Shown here piece by piece: positions 1 to 14,150 of a stretch of DNA of 64,000 nucleotides (position 1 is the stretch's first letter; each line of letters opens with the position of its first letter). The position numbers were made by a program, and so were the translations under genes. The DNA is from Lindgomyces ingoldianus. Its lineage: Eukaryota; Ascomycota; Dothideomycetes; Pleosporales; Lindgomycetaceae. Location of the stretch: assembly GCF_010093535.1 (NCBI RefSeq), contig NW_022985207.1, forward strand, positions 403,669 to 467,668, given 5' to 3'. The notes beneath the pieces are model-generated. The model ran no database searches. It worked only from the letters and a program-made list of their open reading frames with translations, and was not told where the DNA came from.

Positions 1-692
1 TAAAAGCTTTCTTTTATTAAAAGGGTCTAGACAAACTTAGAGTAGTCTAGTAATAACCAACCCCCCTGTCTTGGCCCGAGTCACGGGTCACGTGCCCGGG
101 TCACGTGTCGTGAGGGGTCCTCTGCAGGAGGGTCTAGTCGCCTGTGTAATTTTTAGTAGCTTAGGGGCCTAGATTTGTATAGGAAAATCCACCTTCTTCT
201 AACTTTAACGCGACCTACTATCTCTCTATTGCTTCTATTGCCTAGCTTAGCGCAAGAATAAATTTATTTATTTAATTCTGCGTTAATTAGTATACTTTTT
301 AGCAAAATTGCACTATAGGTTGCAGAGATAACCCTGTGTTTAATTAATTACCTTAGAGGCCTAGCGTTTATGCAATAGATCTTCTTACACCTCTAGCAAC
401 TTAACTATATAAGGACAATAATACAGCTGCGCGCGTTGCCTTAATTTTTACGCATATACAAAGTATAATAAACTCTCTATAAATTTATTAGCTTTTTACA
501 CTTATAAATTATATACGCAGCTAGTTGTAGTATTTTAATTTATCTTAGTAACGTTAGAAGGCTTAGCTAAAAGTCTTTCTTACCTGCGCTTATGTTTTAT
601 ATGCGCAGGTAGTTATTATATTTATAATTACACTTTAGCTAGAAATCTTTTTAGCATATTTTTTTACTTTATGCTGTATTATGTTTAGTTTA
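1..692. other. AT-rich RIP-degraded repeat DNA, no gene
   Basis: No open frame of useful length is visible on either strand. TpA is very frequent and CpA/TpG are scarce, as expected of RIP. A phrase containing tatatgcgcaggtagt near 600-615 recurs near 1038-1053, on the far side of the solo LTR, so both flanks probably belong to one older repeat. The family is not recognised. Confidence 0.6.
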
Positions 693-972
693 TGTCTGTA
701 CGCAGCAGCAGCGTCGCGGCCTGGATACGAGCGATCGCGCACGAGCAGGATCACGTATCTATGTCACATGATGCTCGTGCGCGAACCTCTGTGCGCGAAC
801 ATCTAGATATCCCTCCTTTCCTCTATACAGAGGAAAGACAAGAGCAATAGAACTAGAAACATGTTGCCCTCACCTTACCTACCTTGTACGCTGTGCACAC
901 CGTACACCACTCTTACTCTTGCTACTTAAGCGCTCATACCATAAGCAGCTAGCTGTTAGAGCCTATTTAACA
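693..972 (+). mobile_element. Solo LTR (280 bp, TGTCTG...TTAACA) with 5-bp TSD
   Basis: The unit starts TGTCTGTACG and ends CCTATTTAACA. It is flanked by the exact duplication GTTTA at 688-692 and 973-977, so it is a complete solo LTR left by LTR-LTR recombination. It keeps more CpG than its surroundings (cgatcgcgcacgagc), so it is younger or less mutated. A second copy of the same length lies at 22675-22954 and differs mainly by C-to-T/G-to-A changes. Strand is arbitrary because no internal region remains. Confidence 0.8.
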
Positions 973-3900
973 GTTTACTTTATAAAGTGCGTTATAAAGG
1001 GCCTAGTTAAAAGCCTCTTTTAGCTGCACTTATGTTTTATATGCGCAGGTAGCTGTTATATTCTTAATTATACTTAAGCTGTATAGTCCTTTTGCTAACT
1101 GTGTACAGCTAATGTTACTTTAACATTATATACTAATATGCATTCTTTGCTGCTATTTAACATAGATTTCTTTTATAAGATAAAGCTCTATAAAACAGAG
1201 TAGCACACATTACCTTTTGCTGCTACTACTACACTAAGGCAGCTAGTACGCAGTGTTAAACAGCCTAAAAGTTTAAAATTATTAAAGTCTATGCTTACGC
1301 AGTAAGATCTACTAAAGCTAGACCTTATAGCAAAGAAGTAAAAGTAATTTACCTTATATATAACTATAGTTAAGAGAGTTTGCTATAACAACAGCTAAAG
1401 GAGAGGCTTGTTTCTTAAGTTTATTAGGCTTACCTTCTAAGCCTTATAATATTAAGCTATGCTGCTTAAAAAGGTAGACAGGAATAGTGCTATAAAGCTA
1501 TATTTATAGTCTGTTATAACACCTAAGGCTACTATCTAGAACTACATTATAAAGCTTAAGGCTAAGCTTAATGTGTTACAGTTAAAAATAATGTTATTCA
1601 GATAATACTTTTAATAAGCATTAGATGCCTTTATTTAGTGTGCTTAGTCTAATATTACAGCGCCTATTTGTTAGTATGCTAGCACCTTGTTTAATCTCCT
1701 GTTCTAGTTATACTAGTTAAGTATAAAAACATCTAATACTAAAAACTATCTATAAATTATATTTATTATCTTAAACATCTACTTTTTTATAGCATTTTAA
1801 GCTGTTAAACTGCCTTTTATTCTACTATCCCTTTTTTTTACTCTGCAGGCGTAAAACAACATGTTTTTAAAGTAACGCAGTTTTTAAGGTTAACAGAGTT
1901 ATATAACTCTACACAGCGCTTAATTAGTACGCTTAAGGCTACTATGTAAGAAGTTATTTACTATTACTAGTTTTTAGCGCTGTGCGCTTTAGTATATAAT
2001 AACTGCAATATGCACTTTAGTGTTAGTAAGTAAAGCTATATAAAAAAAAAGTACAACCTTTTTAATTACTACTAGGCTCATATATAGATTTTATAGTGTT
2101 ATAACTAATTAGGGGTGTTGCTATCTGCGTTAGTTAGACTTTAATAGCACAATTCTACTAAACATAGGCAAAATAGACCCTCCTTCTAAGCATAGCAATA
2201 CTATAGAGGCCTTCTATACTGCGTAAACTATTAGCATTCTATGTAAAGCCTATAGCACTGTTATTAATAAGTTTATTACTATTAGTTATAAGCTTAAGAA
2301 GCGCTTAAAGATGCTAAAGATTAACTACTTACTTATACTGCCTTTAGAAAACTTAAAGCTAACTCTAATAATGCCTATCTAGCTAGATAAAAGTATAGTA
2401 GTAAATAATATTAAAATCCTGTAAGGCTTTTTTTAGTTGTAAATAAGTCTTACTAATAAGCTGTTTATGAAAGACAAGCTAGTGTTTCTAGTTACTAGTA
2501 ATAATAAGACGCTAAATTAGATGTGGTTTGCTAAACTTAGCGCTGTAAAGAATATAACTACGTATAATAAGCTAAGCTATGTAGTACCTCTGCCTAGATT
2601 GTTCTATGCCTAAATGTATTGCATTAGAGCTATACTTAAATTATACTTTAGAGACAAGCTAGCAGCAGGTAACTAGGTTTACTCTACTACGCTAAGATAT
2701 TCTGCTAGTAAAATAGCCTAGAAGTTTATTACACTAAAGTCCTTTATATACACTTATAAGAGAACATTTATGTTAAATAACTATAAGGCTTAGATTATTA
2801 CTAAGTTTTATTACTATCTAATTACTTATTAATAGCATAGCTTAGGGTTAAACTAGCAGTTTCTGCTAAGTGTAATAGCAAAAGTAGTAAATAACTTAAT
2901 AGTAAAAGTGTTTACTAGTTTAGTTAAGAAAATAGTAAATTTACTATAAGATCTTAAGAATTATATAAAAAATTATAAGTGTTAGGTTAATCTTATGTTT
3001 ATCTAAGACTACTATGCATTTAAGCTTCTCTTTTAGGTTATTAAATATAGAGACATTAGCCTGCTAAAGGTAGCTATCTCTAAGGTCTTGCAACTGTATG
3101 CTTACACTAGGAAGTATGCTTACACTTTAGAGTTTTTATACTTAAAGCGCCTTATTAACAGTAACTATAGCAGCTTAGCTACTTACGCAGCTATAGCTTC
3201 TACTTTACTTATTAATCTAACTAGTTAAAAAGGTAGTTAGTTTTTAGTTAACCTTATAAATAAGTTCTTTAACTATAATATAAAGAACTAGTAAAGTAGA
3301 GCGCAAATGCTTAGAGGCAACATAACTACATCTAGCGCAGTGCTGTTATTTAGTTGCTAGTAAGAGCATTAAGTATAATAATAGCTCTAGATCTATCTTA
3401 AAAGAATGCTACTATCCTTAGTATTAACATTAATCTAACTACTGCTGCAAAAGTAATATATAAGTCTATAGATATATTAAATTACAAGTTTCTATATGCT
3501 GCAAATAAAAATGCTAAGAATAAGATAGTAGTAGCTATTAAATTTACTAATAATGTTACAGCTTTAGTCTTTAATATTATAGCTAACTTTAAGCTAATTA
3601 GTAAGCAGCTTTATTTACTACAAGTTAATTATAAGTTCTTTAATAAGTATAATAATATTAAAGTTATGCTATAAAGTCTGTTCTTTTTATTAGTGTAATT
3701 TAAAAGTTAAATGCGCATGTAATTTACATGCGCAGGTAATGTATAGATATAATAATTTTTATATACAAGAGTTATAGCATCTAAGTTATGTTTTTCTACT
3801 ATGTAGTATTACATTATAGCCTGTGCAGTAGTAGCAAAAGTTTCTACTTACTCTTACTTTTTACCCTTAGTTTTTTTTACTTACACCTAACAGAGTTGTA

Positions 3901-3987
3901 AGTAGAATTTACTAAGCAGCTGTGCTAATATTTTATGTGCGCAGCTTACTATAGAGTTCTATTTATATATATATGCAGTGTCTGCAC
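973..3987. other. Long RIP-degraded repeat block, no intact gene
   Basis: This AT-rich block has stops in all frames and no host-like coding stretch. It is probably one or more decayed transposons. I could not assign a family: no DDE, RT or CCHC motif could be read with confidence. Confidence 0.5.
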
Positions 3988-4045
3988 CAGGGTTGCCACT
4001 TTTTAGTAATAGTAATTATTACTATATTTTTTAAAAATTATATGT
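3988..4045. repeat. hAT-type terminal inverted repeat remnant
   Basis: The sequence starts CAGGGTTGCCACTTTTTAG and continues into tagtaattattac, the terminal signature of the hAT elements elsewhere in this window (for example 24674 and 61756). I found no matching opposite terminus close by, so this is a broken end. Confidence 0.55.
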
Positions 4046-5691
4046 TTCTTTTCTTATGCTATCTTATATATTTCTGCCTATTTTATTTATTTGTCTCTAA
4101 GTATTTTCTTAAGTCTAGTTTTCATAAGTTCTTTTTTATTATTTAAATAGCATAGGCTTTAAGTTTTTAATAAGGAAACTTCTTTAGTTTCTATTTCTTA
4201 GGATACTAGACTACTCCTTACTTTACTTGCTTATGCGCTAGGCAGTTGTTCTTATAGCATGCTAACTAGGTTATTATAGTGTGCTACTTAGAGGCCTAAA
4301 TAGTTATATTCTTCTAGTTAATTTCTAAGTTATACTTATACAGCTAATTATAACTAAGTATTACTTAATATTTTCTGCTAAGGGGTAGGATACTTAGGGA
4401 TCTCTAGTTGTACATATCTTTTGTTTATAGCTATAGCTTAACTGTTTCTAATTATATATAGCTATTCCTAAATTTAATTAATAAAGTGTCTACTAAAAAG
4501 ACTTTAACAAGGTTCTTTTTTACTTAGTATAGTATGTCTTATTAGTTTACTTAATTAAAGTTAATAGTAATAAATGTACATCTGCTGTCTATTAACATAA
4601 CTTCTTTTTTTTATTAAGAGTAAATTTTATCGTAAGGCTTTTACTTATTTCTTATTTTACTACTACTAGAACTTTAGTGTTATAAAATATTTCTTTATAG
4701 TTAACAGTATTATTTAGTTTAATATTTTTTATGTCTTATTTATGTTTGTCTATCTAGTCTGTCTAGATTCTATACTGCTAGTGTCCTTAGATTATGCAGT
4801 TGTCTAGCAGGCAGTCTCTATCTTTAATTTAATAGTGTTAGGGAAGCTAGTTATTCTGTCTATGTGCCTTCTACTAGAAGTAGTAAAAGGTGCAACTTCT
4901 ATAGTTCTTACAGTCTGTCTATGCTTCCTATTTGTAGCCTAGTCCTGCGCTATAAGGCAGTTTAGCATTTTGCATTTAGTTGCTGTTCCTTCTAAGGTGT
5001 TATCACCTATAGGGTTTTCTTTTGCTAATTATAGCCACTATTCTGCTTAATGCTTTATAGGCTAATGTTATACACAATATTAATTAGTGCATAGGTACTA
5101 TTTAGTTAGGCATTCTTTTAAATTTATATAGACTAGCACTACTAGTTTATAAATAGTAGTTAGGGCTTCTTTAAAAAAGTTAATGCTGCTAAAGATTTCT
5201 TTTATTTCTAATAAAAAGGTTTTTTTATTAGTTTTAAAATCTATCTAGCTATCTATGTAAAGTTAGAACTAAATAGCTAAAAAGCCTTTTAGGTAAAGTC
5301 TTATCTAAGAGATTATTTCCTTATAGGTCTAAAAGGCACTCTTGCTATACTACATATAAAGGTAGCACTGTGTAAAGAACAGCTTAAGGTCTTTTACACT
5401 TTTAGTAAAGGGTTTAAAGAGTGTAAGCCTTAATGTCTTTTTAAAGTCTATACTTAGCTTTTTTTAAGCTGTGTTTCTTAAATTTAATACGCTAAGTTAA
5501 AGGTTTTAAATCTAAGTGTTTACTATATAGTATTAGTTTATTATTTACAAATTAGGCTAATAGTTGCTTTAGTTTAGTTATTTTATTCTTTATATTATTT
5601 AGCTGTTTAGTTAACGCTTTTTTGTTTGGAGTTAAAATCTAGCTAGTGCTTACTAGTAAAGCGCTAATTATTTCTTAATTAGTAAAAGTAG
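4046..5691. other. RIP-degraded repeat, possible retroelement remnant
   Basis: No intact frame. On the minus strand, stretches around 4730-5090 give a low-complexity polar translation that might be a decayed retroelement ORF1/gag with a Cys/His patch. The resemblance is weak and no catalytic motif is visible. Treat it as unclassified transposon debris. Confidence 0.35.
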
Positions 5692-6981
5692 TAACGTACC
5701 TAACAGGTTGGCCGGCCACACAGGTTAGCCGGCTACTTTTGCCAAGCCCCTACTAAAACTACCCTATTCTAGCGCAAAACAGCCTACTTTAGCCCTGTAT
5801 AGAGCAATACAACACAAGATATTATTTAGAGTCTACTTCTGCTACATTCTTACATATATATAAGTTATGCCTAGTCTAATTACACTGCTTATATTACCTT
5901 TAACTTAGCTTACCTCCTTTAGCGTGCACCTGTGTTTTTAGCTTTTTTCTATTACTACGCGCTTTAAACTTCTTTAGAGTAGTTAAATAAGCCTTATCTT
6001 TAACTATTAAGGTCTTTTCTGCCTAAATTTGCTTCTTTTTATGCAATTTATGTTATGTAGCAGCTTTATTTACTACTTAAAGATTTATAATCTTCTTTTG
6101 CGAACACTAGCTTATGTGTAATAATTACTGCCCTTTTTAAACCCTTTTTAAAAGCCTCTACTATAGATATTAGTAAGCTATTTATATGCCTCTAAATTTT
6201 TACCTTTACAAGTATTAATTACAACTTAAATTTAAAAGTATTACTAAGAGTTTATAACTACTAGGGCTTATTATTAATAAGTAGTAGTAGTAATAAAGTA
6301 TATAACTAAATGTTAAGGGCTATTTTAACTTATTTTAGGTTAAATAGGACTAAACTAGCGCCTTAAAACCTTTTTTAGATATTACTAAAAGTAATTACTA
6401 CATTATAAGCATGTATAAAGTATAGTAGAAACTTAAGTTTTATAATATAAGTAATTTAGTTACACATAAAATCTTTAGCTTAGCGCCTATATACTTTCTT
6501 TAAAAGGGTAAAACAACCTACATTAAAAGACTATAAAAAGTGTAATAAGTGTAAAGCTATATAAATAGTAATAATTTTATTTTTCTTATAGTACTGCTAG
6601 AAATTAAGTAAGTTTTAGCTTTTATAGCTATTAATAATAAAAAGCTAATAAGCGCCTACAACTTTTTTTTATATGCTTATTAAAGTGCTTTAACTACTAT
6701 AGCCTAAGCTTATTTATTATCTAGCTGTTCTTAGAGACTATAATAACCTAGTTTTAAAGTAGATGTTTTTTATACTAGGTAAAAAGGTAATAGCAGCTCT
6801 TAAAAATAATAAAAAGTAAAATAGCTTACCTTATTATGTTAATGCCTTAAATAACTATTAGTTATTTACTTTTTATAACTTTACTACAGGGTTGCTGTTT
6901 ACTATTACTTACTATTACTATAGTAATTACTATGCAACCTTTTAGCTCTAGTAATAGTACTATTACTAGGTGTGTATAGTA

Positions 6982-7428
6982 CAGGGTTGCCACTTTATAG
7001 TAATTACTATTTTAAAAATAGTAATTACTATGTTTTTAAAAACATTATTATTACTTAATTACATAAGCTATAATTCTAAAAATTAATATATAGATGCTAA
7101 GTAAACTAGTCTATAAATCTATAAATTTAAATTCTAAAAATTATATTTAATACATTTATAATAAATAAAAAAGAGAGAAAAAAAGGAGAGAAAAATAGTA
7201 ATTACTATTACTATTACTATTTCTGCTTTTTTTCTCTATTTTTCTCTATTACTAGGGATACAAATTTATATAGTAGAATCTAATCTTATAGATCTATACT
7301 TTAGTATACCTAGTATCTAAGTTTAGGTTTTTAGAATATTAGCTAATGTAATGAAGCTGTTATAGACTTTTTAAAAAAATAGTAATTACTATTTTAGAAT
7401 AGTAATTACTATAAAAGTGGCAACCCTG
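6982..7428. mobile_element. Small non-autonomous hAT MITE (447 bp)
   Basis: It starts CAGGGTTGCCACTTTATAG and ends ATAAAAGTGGCAACCCTG. The left flank is GTATAGTA; only one base (g) of the right duplication is present before the run of N. Its interior is nearly identical to the MITE at 61756-62202 and inverted relative to 60901-61344. There is no coding capacity. Confidence 0.85.
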
Positions 7429-7429
7429 G

Positions 7430-7719
7430 NNNNNNNNNNNNNNNNNNNNNNNNNNNNNNNNNNNNNNNNNNNNNNNNNNNNNNNNNNNNNNNNNNNNNNN
7501 NNNNNNNNNNNNNNNNNNNNNNNNNNNNNNNNNNNNNNNNNNNNNNNNNNNNNNNNNNNNNNNNNNNNNNNNNNNNNNNNNNNNNNNNNNNNNNNNNNNN
7601 NNNNNNNNNNNNNNNNNNNNNNNNNNNNNNNNNNNNNNNNNNNNNNNNNNNNNNNNNNNNNNNNNNNNNNNNNNNNNNNNNNNNNNNNNNNNNNNNNNNN
7701 NNNNNNNNNNNNNNNNNNN
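7430..7719. other. Assembly gap (290 N)
   Basis: This is a run of N. It begins one base after the terminus of the hAT MITE 6982-7428, inside the subterminal palindrome array of the larger hAT element, so the break was probably caused by repeats. The true length of the missing sequence is unknown. Confidence 0.97.
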
Positions 7720-8363
7720 AAATAAATAAAATAAACTAAATAGTTTTTATTTAAAGCTTTACTATATATAACTACTAGTAGTACTATTATAACTAGAGAC
7801 GCTAGTAGTACTTTTATTTTCTAACTCTTTTAACTCTTCTTTATCTTCTAGATTTATTATTTGTTTTTGTTTTCCTTTAGAACTACTAGGTAAAGTATAA
7901 TTATAAAAAAGTTGCTTTTTACTATAAGAATAGAAATAGCAATTATAAAAATATCTACTTACTAAATATAGTATAAAATATATATCTTTTTAACATTAAT
8001 TTTTTTACTAAAACTAAAATTATAATATAATATAAATAAAGTAAGTAATATTAATAAGTAGAATAACTTTAGCAAAATAAATATATATGTTAAATAGTAT
8101 TATATAGCGTTATTTATATATTATTATTATATATATTATAGTTGTTTAAATTATAGTAATTACTTGTTAAAGTTTTTTTTAGCTTATATAGTTTTTTTTT
8201 TAATAAAAAAGCCTTATATATTACTAGAGACATAAGAATTATTATATACTATTATAATAATTATTACTTTTACTACTTAAAATCTTTTTCTATAAAATAT
8301 CTATTTATAGAAATAGTAATTACTACGTACCTCTAGTAATAGTAATTACTATTACTAGAAAAA

Positions 8364-8653
8364 TGTAACAATTCTACGAATCGTTCCATCTCGGGTCGCT
8401 CGGATCCTATCTAAAGGGTCCCTGTATCGGCCCCGACCATGACTTGACCCAGTCCCCTGCTGTTACCCCTATTCCCTCATGTATTTAGTCGCACCTCGCC
8501 CCTGTAGCTAGCTTAGTAGTTTTCTAATATTCTACGTACAAGGCCTATAGGTGTTATTAGTATTCCTAGGTCTCTAAGTCCCCACGCACTTCTATATGCC
8601 TGTGAGTAGATTCATACTGCATTTAGACCTATTATCTTACCTGCGCTGTTACA
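8364..8653 (+). repeat. 5' LTR of the gypsy element
   Basis: It is 290 bp. Compared with the 3' LTR, the first ~150 bp keep C/G where the 3' LTR has T/A (for example ctcgggtcgctcgg against cttaggttgcttag). The last ~110 bp show the opposite pattern. Confidence 0.9.
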
Positions 8654-11600
8654 TTATATTAGAAAACTTACTTTTGCTAGTAACAGCCTTATATAATATT
8701 ATATTAATTATTTATTTAACTATATCTAACTTTAAAAAGCGTCTAATTTAGTTTAGGTTGTAATTTCTTACACACTATTACATTAAATTATTTAGTTAGT
8801 ATAGATAGAATCCTAGAGACCTTTTATTAACTAAAGCCTTTAGGTTTAAAACTTTTTATCCCCTATAATTAGAATTACCTTTAGAAAAGTTATAAAGAGT
8901 GCGCTAAGGTAGAAACTTAAAAACTACTAATAACTTATTAGAATTAGGGACAACTACTAATGCCTAACTCTTAACTACTATTAGATTCTATTATAAAGAC
9001 TACAACCTATTCTAGCTGCAGCTAAGGCAAGATGCCTGCCTTTAAAACTAAACTACTACTAACCTTAACAGCTAAACCCCCTTTTATAGGACCTAAAGCT
9101 AAAAACCTACTAGATTTAGAGTTAAACCTTAGTAGCATAGCCCTTAAAAACTAAGTTACTTAATTAAGGGCATAAATTAAATAGCTAACTAAATTAAAAA
9201 CTGTTAGTCTTAATTATCCCCTACTAACTACTAAATTACCTTTAATAATGCCTTAAATTACCTCTGCTACACTAATAGTAAAAGACTTTTTAGGCACCCT
9301 TAAGCTTTTTTAAAGCTACCTTACTAAACACACACTTAAGATTAAGAACTTTATAAATAGTAAAAAACTTATGTTTAAATAATAGTAAGCTTTTATTATA
9401 GACAGACTTAACATTAATGCAGATTACTATTAGAGTAAGCGCGCACGCATAGCGCTAGTATAAGGACACACTGCTAGTATTACAAAGGAATACCTAGAGC
9501 CTAGATACCTAGCTAAATTAGATTACTTTTAGTTTAAAAGCATAAAAGAAATAATTAAGCTTTTATAAACTTACTTTATTACTAGTAATAAAAAGACAGA
9601 GGCGCAACAGGTGTTTTAAACTCTTAGAATAAGTAAAAAAGAAGTGTTCTTTACCTTTAAAGCTTACTTTATTAGTGCTACTGTTAAAAAGTTTATATTA
9701 AAGTTAAAATAGTTTTTCTACTTATAAAAAAAGATACTACCTAGCTTAAAAGTACTAAACTTAGGTTTTAAGCACACTTAAAAGGGCTTTTTTAAGACTA
9801 TAGTAGCCTACCTAACAGCCTATAACATAGAAAGAAGGAATACCCCTACTATTTTAGAGTAAACTATTAATCTTACCTAACAGTCTACTATTAGACCTAG
9901 TATAGATTAGTCTTAAAAGGTTTCTAGTAATACATCTAAGGCAGTATACTATTCTAGTGCACCCTAACCTGCACCTCTATTAGTACCCTAGTCTACCCTA
10001 GCTACCCACTAACAACCTAGCTAGACACCTGCCTCTAAAAGACAGACAACTCCTAGTAACTGTTATAATTATAGAAAACTAAAACATTTTACTAGCAACT
10101 GCCCTATCTCTAAGGTATAAAAAATAGAGGTAGAGTAGTAAGATTCTAAAAAAGAATTTATAGATATAAATAATTTTAATCTAAATGCCTTTTAAATAAA
10201 AAATAGTAACACTTAGAGAAACTTTTTATTCTAGGCTTAAGTAAGTATAATCTATTAAACATTAATTTATTACACTTATTTAAAAAAAACACTTTTAAGT
10301 CTTTACTATTTTATATTTAAAAAGCATTAAAGTTTTTTTAAATCTTTTAGTTAATACTAGCGCCTATAGTTTTTTATTTATTAACTTAATAACTACTAAG
10401 TTATTATTTTAATGCCTTTATATTCCTATCTAACGCTTACTATTTAAAGTTATAGTTAAGGGCTTTTAAGATTAGATCTAAGTCTCTGTCTACTAGTATA
10501 TTTGCCTATATATGTAAATTAATAGAAAAAGCATCTAAAACTGCCTCTTTGTTATTATAGACCTTAGCTCCTAGAATTACATTATTAGCATTAAATAGTT
10601 ATGTTATTTTAAACTTTATTTAGATATAAAGAGGAATTAGATTATATAGCCTAGCAAATATCTACCTACTTATAAACCTTTGCTACCCTTACTTATGCAA
10701 TTAACCTAGCCTACACGTAATAAAGAAGTAGAGCTAGATATTAAACAACGCAACACACTATAAAAAAGGACTAATTTTAGTAGTTATATAGCCTAACAAT
10801 CTACTGCATTAAGGGTTTACTAAGGCTACTAAAATTATACAGATCTTCTATTATCTACAGTCTAAAGACACTTAAATTATTTTTCTGCCTATTTATTAAA
10901 AAGTTTAGAACAGGTCTAAAGGAGGTCTGTTTAGCTACTATTACTCTAATTTTAGTAAATGCTTTTTATTTTAACATAAAAAAAAATATTTTTTTTTAAC
11001 TTTTATTTATAAAATTAAGTAGTTAATTAAAGATAAGTAAGCTTTATAGTTAGACACTAAATATAAAACTAAAGCATTAGTAAACCTTTAATTACTCTTT
11101 AAATACTATTAGTACTAAGATGTATTTAGCTACACAGCAGCTTACTAGCTACTAGTACATTGTCTATATAACTATAAGATTGTCCTTACAGAGCCTCTCT
11201 TTAATAGTTATAGTCTGTTGTACAAACAGAACCTTAAGGAGCTAGAGGTAATAAAGAAATACATTATAAATAATCTAAAATATAGCTTTATTAAGTAAAG
11301 TTAGAGCTCTTTTACATCTCCAATTTTTTATGTATAGAAACTAAATAGCAACTTATATATCTATGTTAATTACTGTAAACTTAACGCTTTTACTTATAAA
11401 AATGTGTATCTAATACTGCGCATAAACAAACTTTTGTTAAGACTTACTAAGGTAGTAATTTTTACTAAGTTTAATATTTACACAGCTTTTAATAAGATTA
11501 GAATAAATCTAAGCTTTAAAAAGTGTACTACCTTTTAAACATAATATAAAACCTATAAGTGTAAAGTTTTGCTTTTTAGATTATGTAACAGTCTAGCAAC

Positions 11601-14150
11601 TTACTAGCGCTATATAAATAATATATTAATTAACTATCTAAATAATTTCTGTATTACTTATTTTTATAACATTCTTATCTACTTTAAAAATAAAGCAACT
11701 TATATCCTCTATGTTAAAAAAGTCTTAGAAAGGCTCTAGCAAGTAGAATTATAAGTAAAGATTAAAAAAAGTAAATTTTATGTTACTTAAATAAAGTATC
11801 TTAGCTATATACTTTTAAACAAAGGACTAGAGGTTAACCTAGAGAAAGTAGAGGTGCTACGCAACTAGCAGGCGCCTACTACTATAATAGGTGTAAAATC
11901 TTTTCTAAGCTTTACTAGATTTTATTAGCAATTTATTTTAAAATTCTTTTATATAGCAAAACTAATTATTACACTTTAAAGCTCTACTACCTTTTTTATA
12001 TAGACTTTAGAGTGTAACATAGCTTTTAAAAAGCTAAAGTCTGCGCTACTAAGTATACCTACGCTTTACTATTTTAACTTTATGTTATAAACTAAAATTA
12101 AAACTAACACTTCTAATAAAGTAGTAGTAAAAGTCCTTTCTTAGGAATAAGCAGATAGAAATTAGTGCCTTATATTATTCTATAGTAAGGTCTTATCTAG
12201 TTTAGAGCTAAACTAGGAGATACATAATAAGAAGCTATTTATAATTATTACTGCGTTTAAATAATAAAGGGCTAAGCTTACATCTATAGTAATAAGCACT
12301 CTAGTATATACTAATTATTATTTATTAGAGTACTTTATAATAATAAAGGTGCTAAATGCTTATTAGGTTTATTAAGCTAAAAAGTTAACTTAGTATTACT
12401 TCTAAATTAAGTACACCCTTAGTAAGAATAATGCTAGGGCAGACATTCTTAGTTGTTGTAAATAAGACATAGAAAATTTAAGAGTAGCTTAAACTAATAA
12501 TAGGTTAAAAGTCCTACTAGAACTACACTAACTACACCTCTAAATTAACTCTAAACTAGCCTAGTACTATATTACTTAAATAACAACTTAAGCAGCTACA
12601 CTAAACATTATAAAAGAACTAGACTAGGTTATGTTTTTAGATTCTCTAGAATTAATTAACATATTACTTTAAAAAAATTAAGCCTTTTTTACATAAAAGC
12701 AAGAACTCTTACCCTACTATTATTAGATAGAAAATAGACTACTTCTCTATGCTAACTACTTATGTGTGCTAGTAGACTTGTTGCTGTGTACCTAACTTAT
12801 CTAAGAAGTCTATAACTAAGTATCCTTAGCACACTTAAGTGCTACTAAGACCTATTAGTTACTAGCCTAAAAGTACTACTAGAAGGGTATAAAGGCTACT
12901 TGTAAATAATATGTATAGAATTACCTCCTTTATTTTAAGGCTTATCTAAAATAAACTTAAACCCTAGGCTTTATCTACCCCCTACTAATTTCTGCTTAAC
13001 TAATGCAGCACCTGTGCATTAACTTTAAGAAGTTTTTCAAAGATAAGTCTAGATATAATTAAATTATAGTTATAATTAATTACTTATTAAAATAAGCTAT
13101 TTTTATCCCCTGCTATAAAACAATTAACGCCTAAAAAATAGCTACCTTATTTATTTAATAAGTGTACTATTTTAGCTACACACCTAAAACTATTATCTTT
13201 AACTAAGGACCTTAGTTTATATCTAGTTTTTAGTCTAAATTTTGTTAAATTTTAGGCATAAAAGTTAAGCTTTTTACTACTTATTATAAGGAAACAGATA
13301 GCTAAATAGAGATTATAAATAAGTATATTAATTAAAAACTAAGGCTTTTTATATCTTTTTACTAAGATAACTAGAGTTCCTTACTGCTCCTAATTAATTA
13401 GGCTTAGATAACTTTACCTTATGCAATAATTAAAATGTCTTTATATTAAGTCTTATATAGCTCTAAACTATGTTAAAGCTAGGACTAGAAACATTCTATA
13501 GAACCTATTACAGCTATAGATAAGCTAAATTATAAAGATGCTCTAGCATTAGCAACCTGCATGCATGCAGCCTAGGAGTTAGCTAAGACCTATATAAAAA
13601 AGGCCTAGAATTAGATGTAAACTATAGTTAACTGCTACTACTAGCTAGTTAACTAGAAGGTTAGCAACATAGTCTACCTAGACACTAAGAACTTTACTGT
13701 TTAAAGACCTAGCTAAAAACTATCTAAATAATAAAAAGGTCTTTATAAGGTACTTAAACAAGTTAGAAACTTATACTGCCTAGAGCTACCTTTAAAGTTA
13801 AAAATATATAATGTTTTTGCACTAAATGTGCTCTATAAAGACCTTTAAAATCTACTTCTAAAATAAAAACTTTTAAAACCCCCTAGAATTACTATTAATA
13901 GAGTAGAGAAGTAGAAAGTAGAAGAAATACTTACTAGTAAGCTTTACTAAAAAACACTTAAGTACTAGGTAAAATAAGTAGGACACAACCTTAATCTAGT
14001 CTAGTATAAGGCTTTAAATTTTATAGGGTCTTTTTATAAACTAAAGGCTTTTTATAATAAGCATCTAAATTAGCTAGAACTTTTAAGGGCTTTATATAAA
14101 TAAATTAAGGCTTTTAAAGCTAGTATAGAAGGCATAGATTACTTAGTAGA
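8654..14150 (+). pseudogene. Decayed gag-pol polyprotein of the gypsy chromovirus
   Basis: No intact frame exists, but conceptual reading shows the family. A CCHC knuckle of form C-Y-N-Y-...-H-...-C lies near 10060-10100, its second Cys changed to Tyr (TGT to TAT). A protease-like LVNTSAYSF appears near 10350, with Asp to Asn at the active site. The RT motif reads FYNILIY near 11662-11682 in place of LDDILIY. An integrase core covers roughly 12850-13500. A chromodomain-like VEEILTSKLY...VGHN lies near 13915-13990. The losses are the G-to-A or C-to-T changes RIP makes. The element can no longer encode its own enzymes. Confidence 0.82.

Noticed and set aside
7417..7725. 102-codon open frame across the N run
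   Set aside because: It consists almost entirely of undetermined bases.
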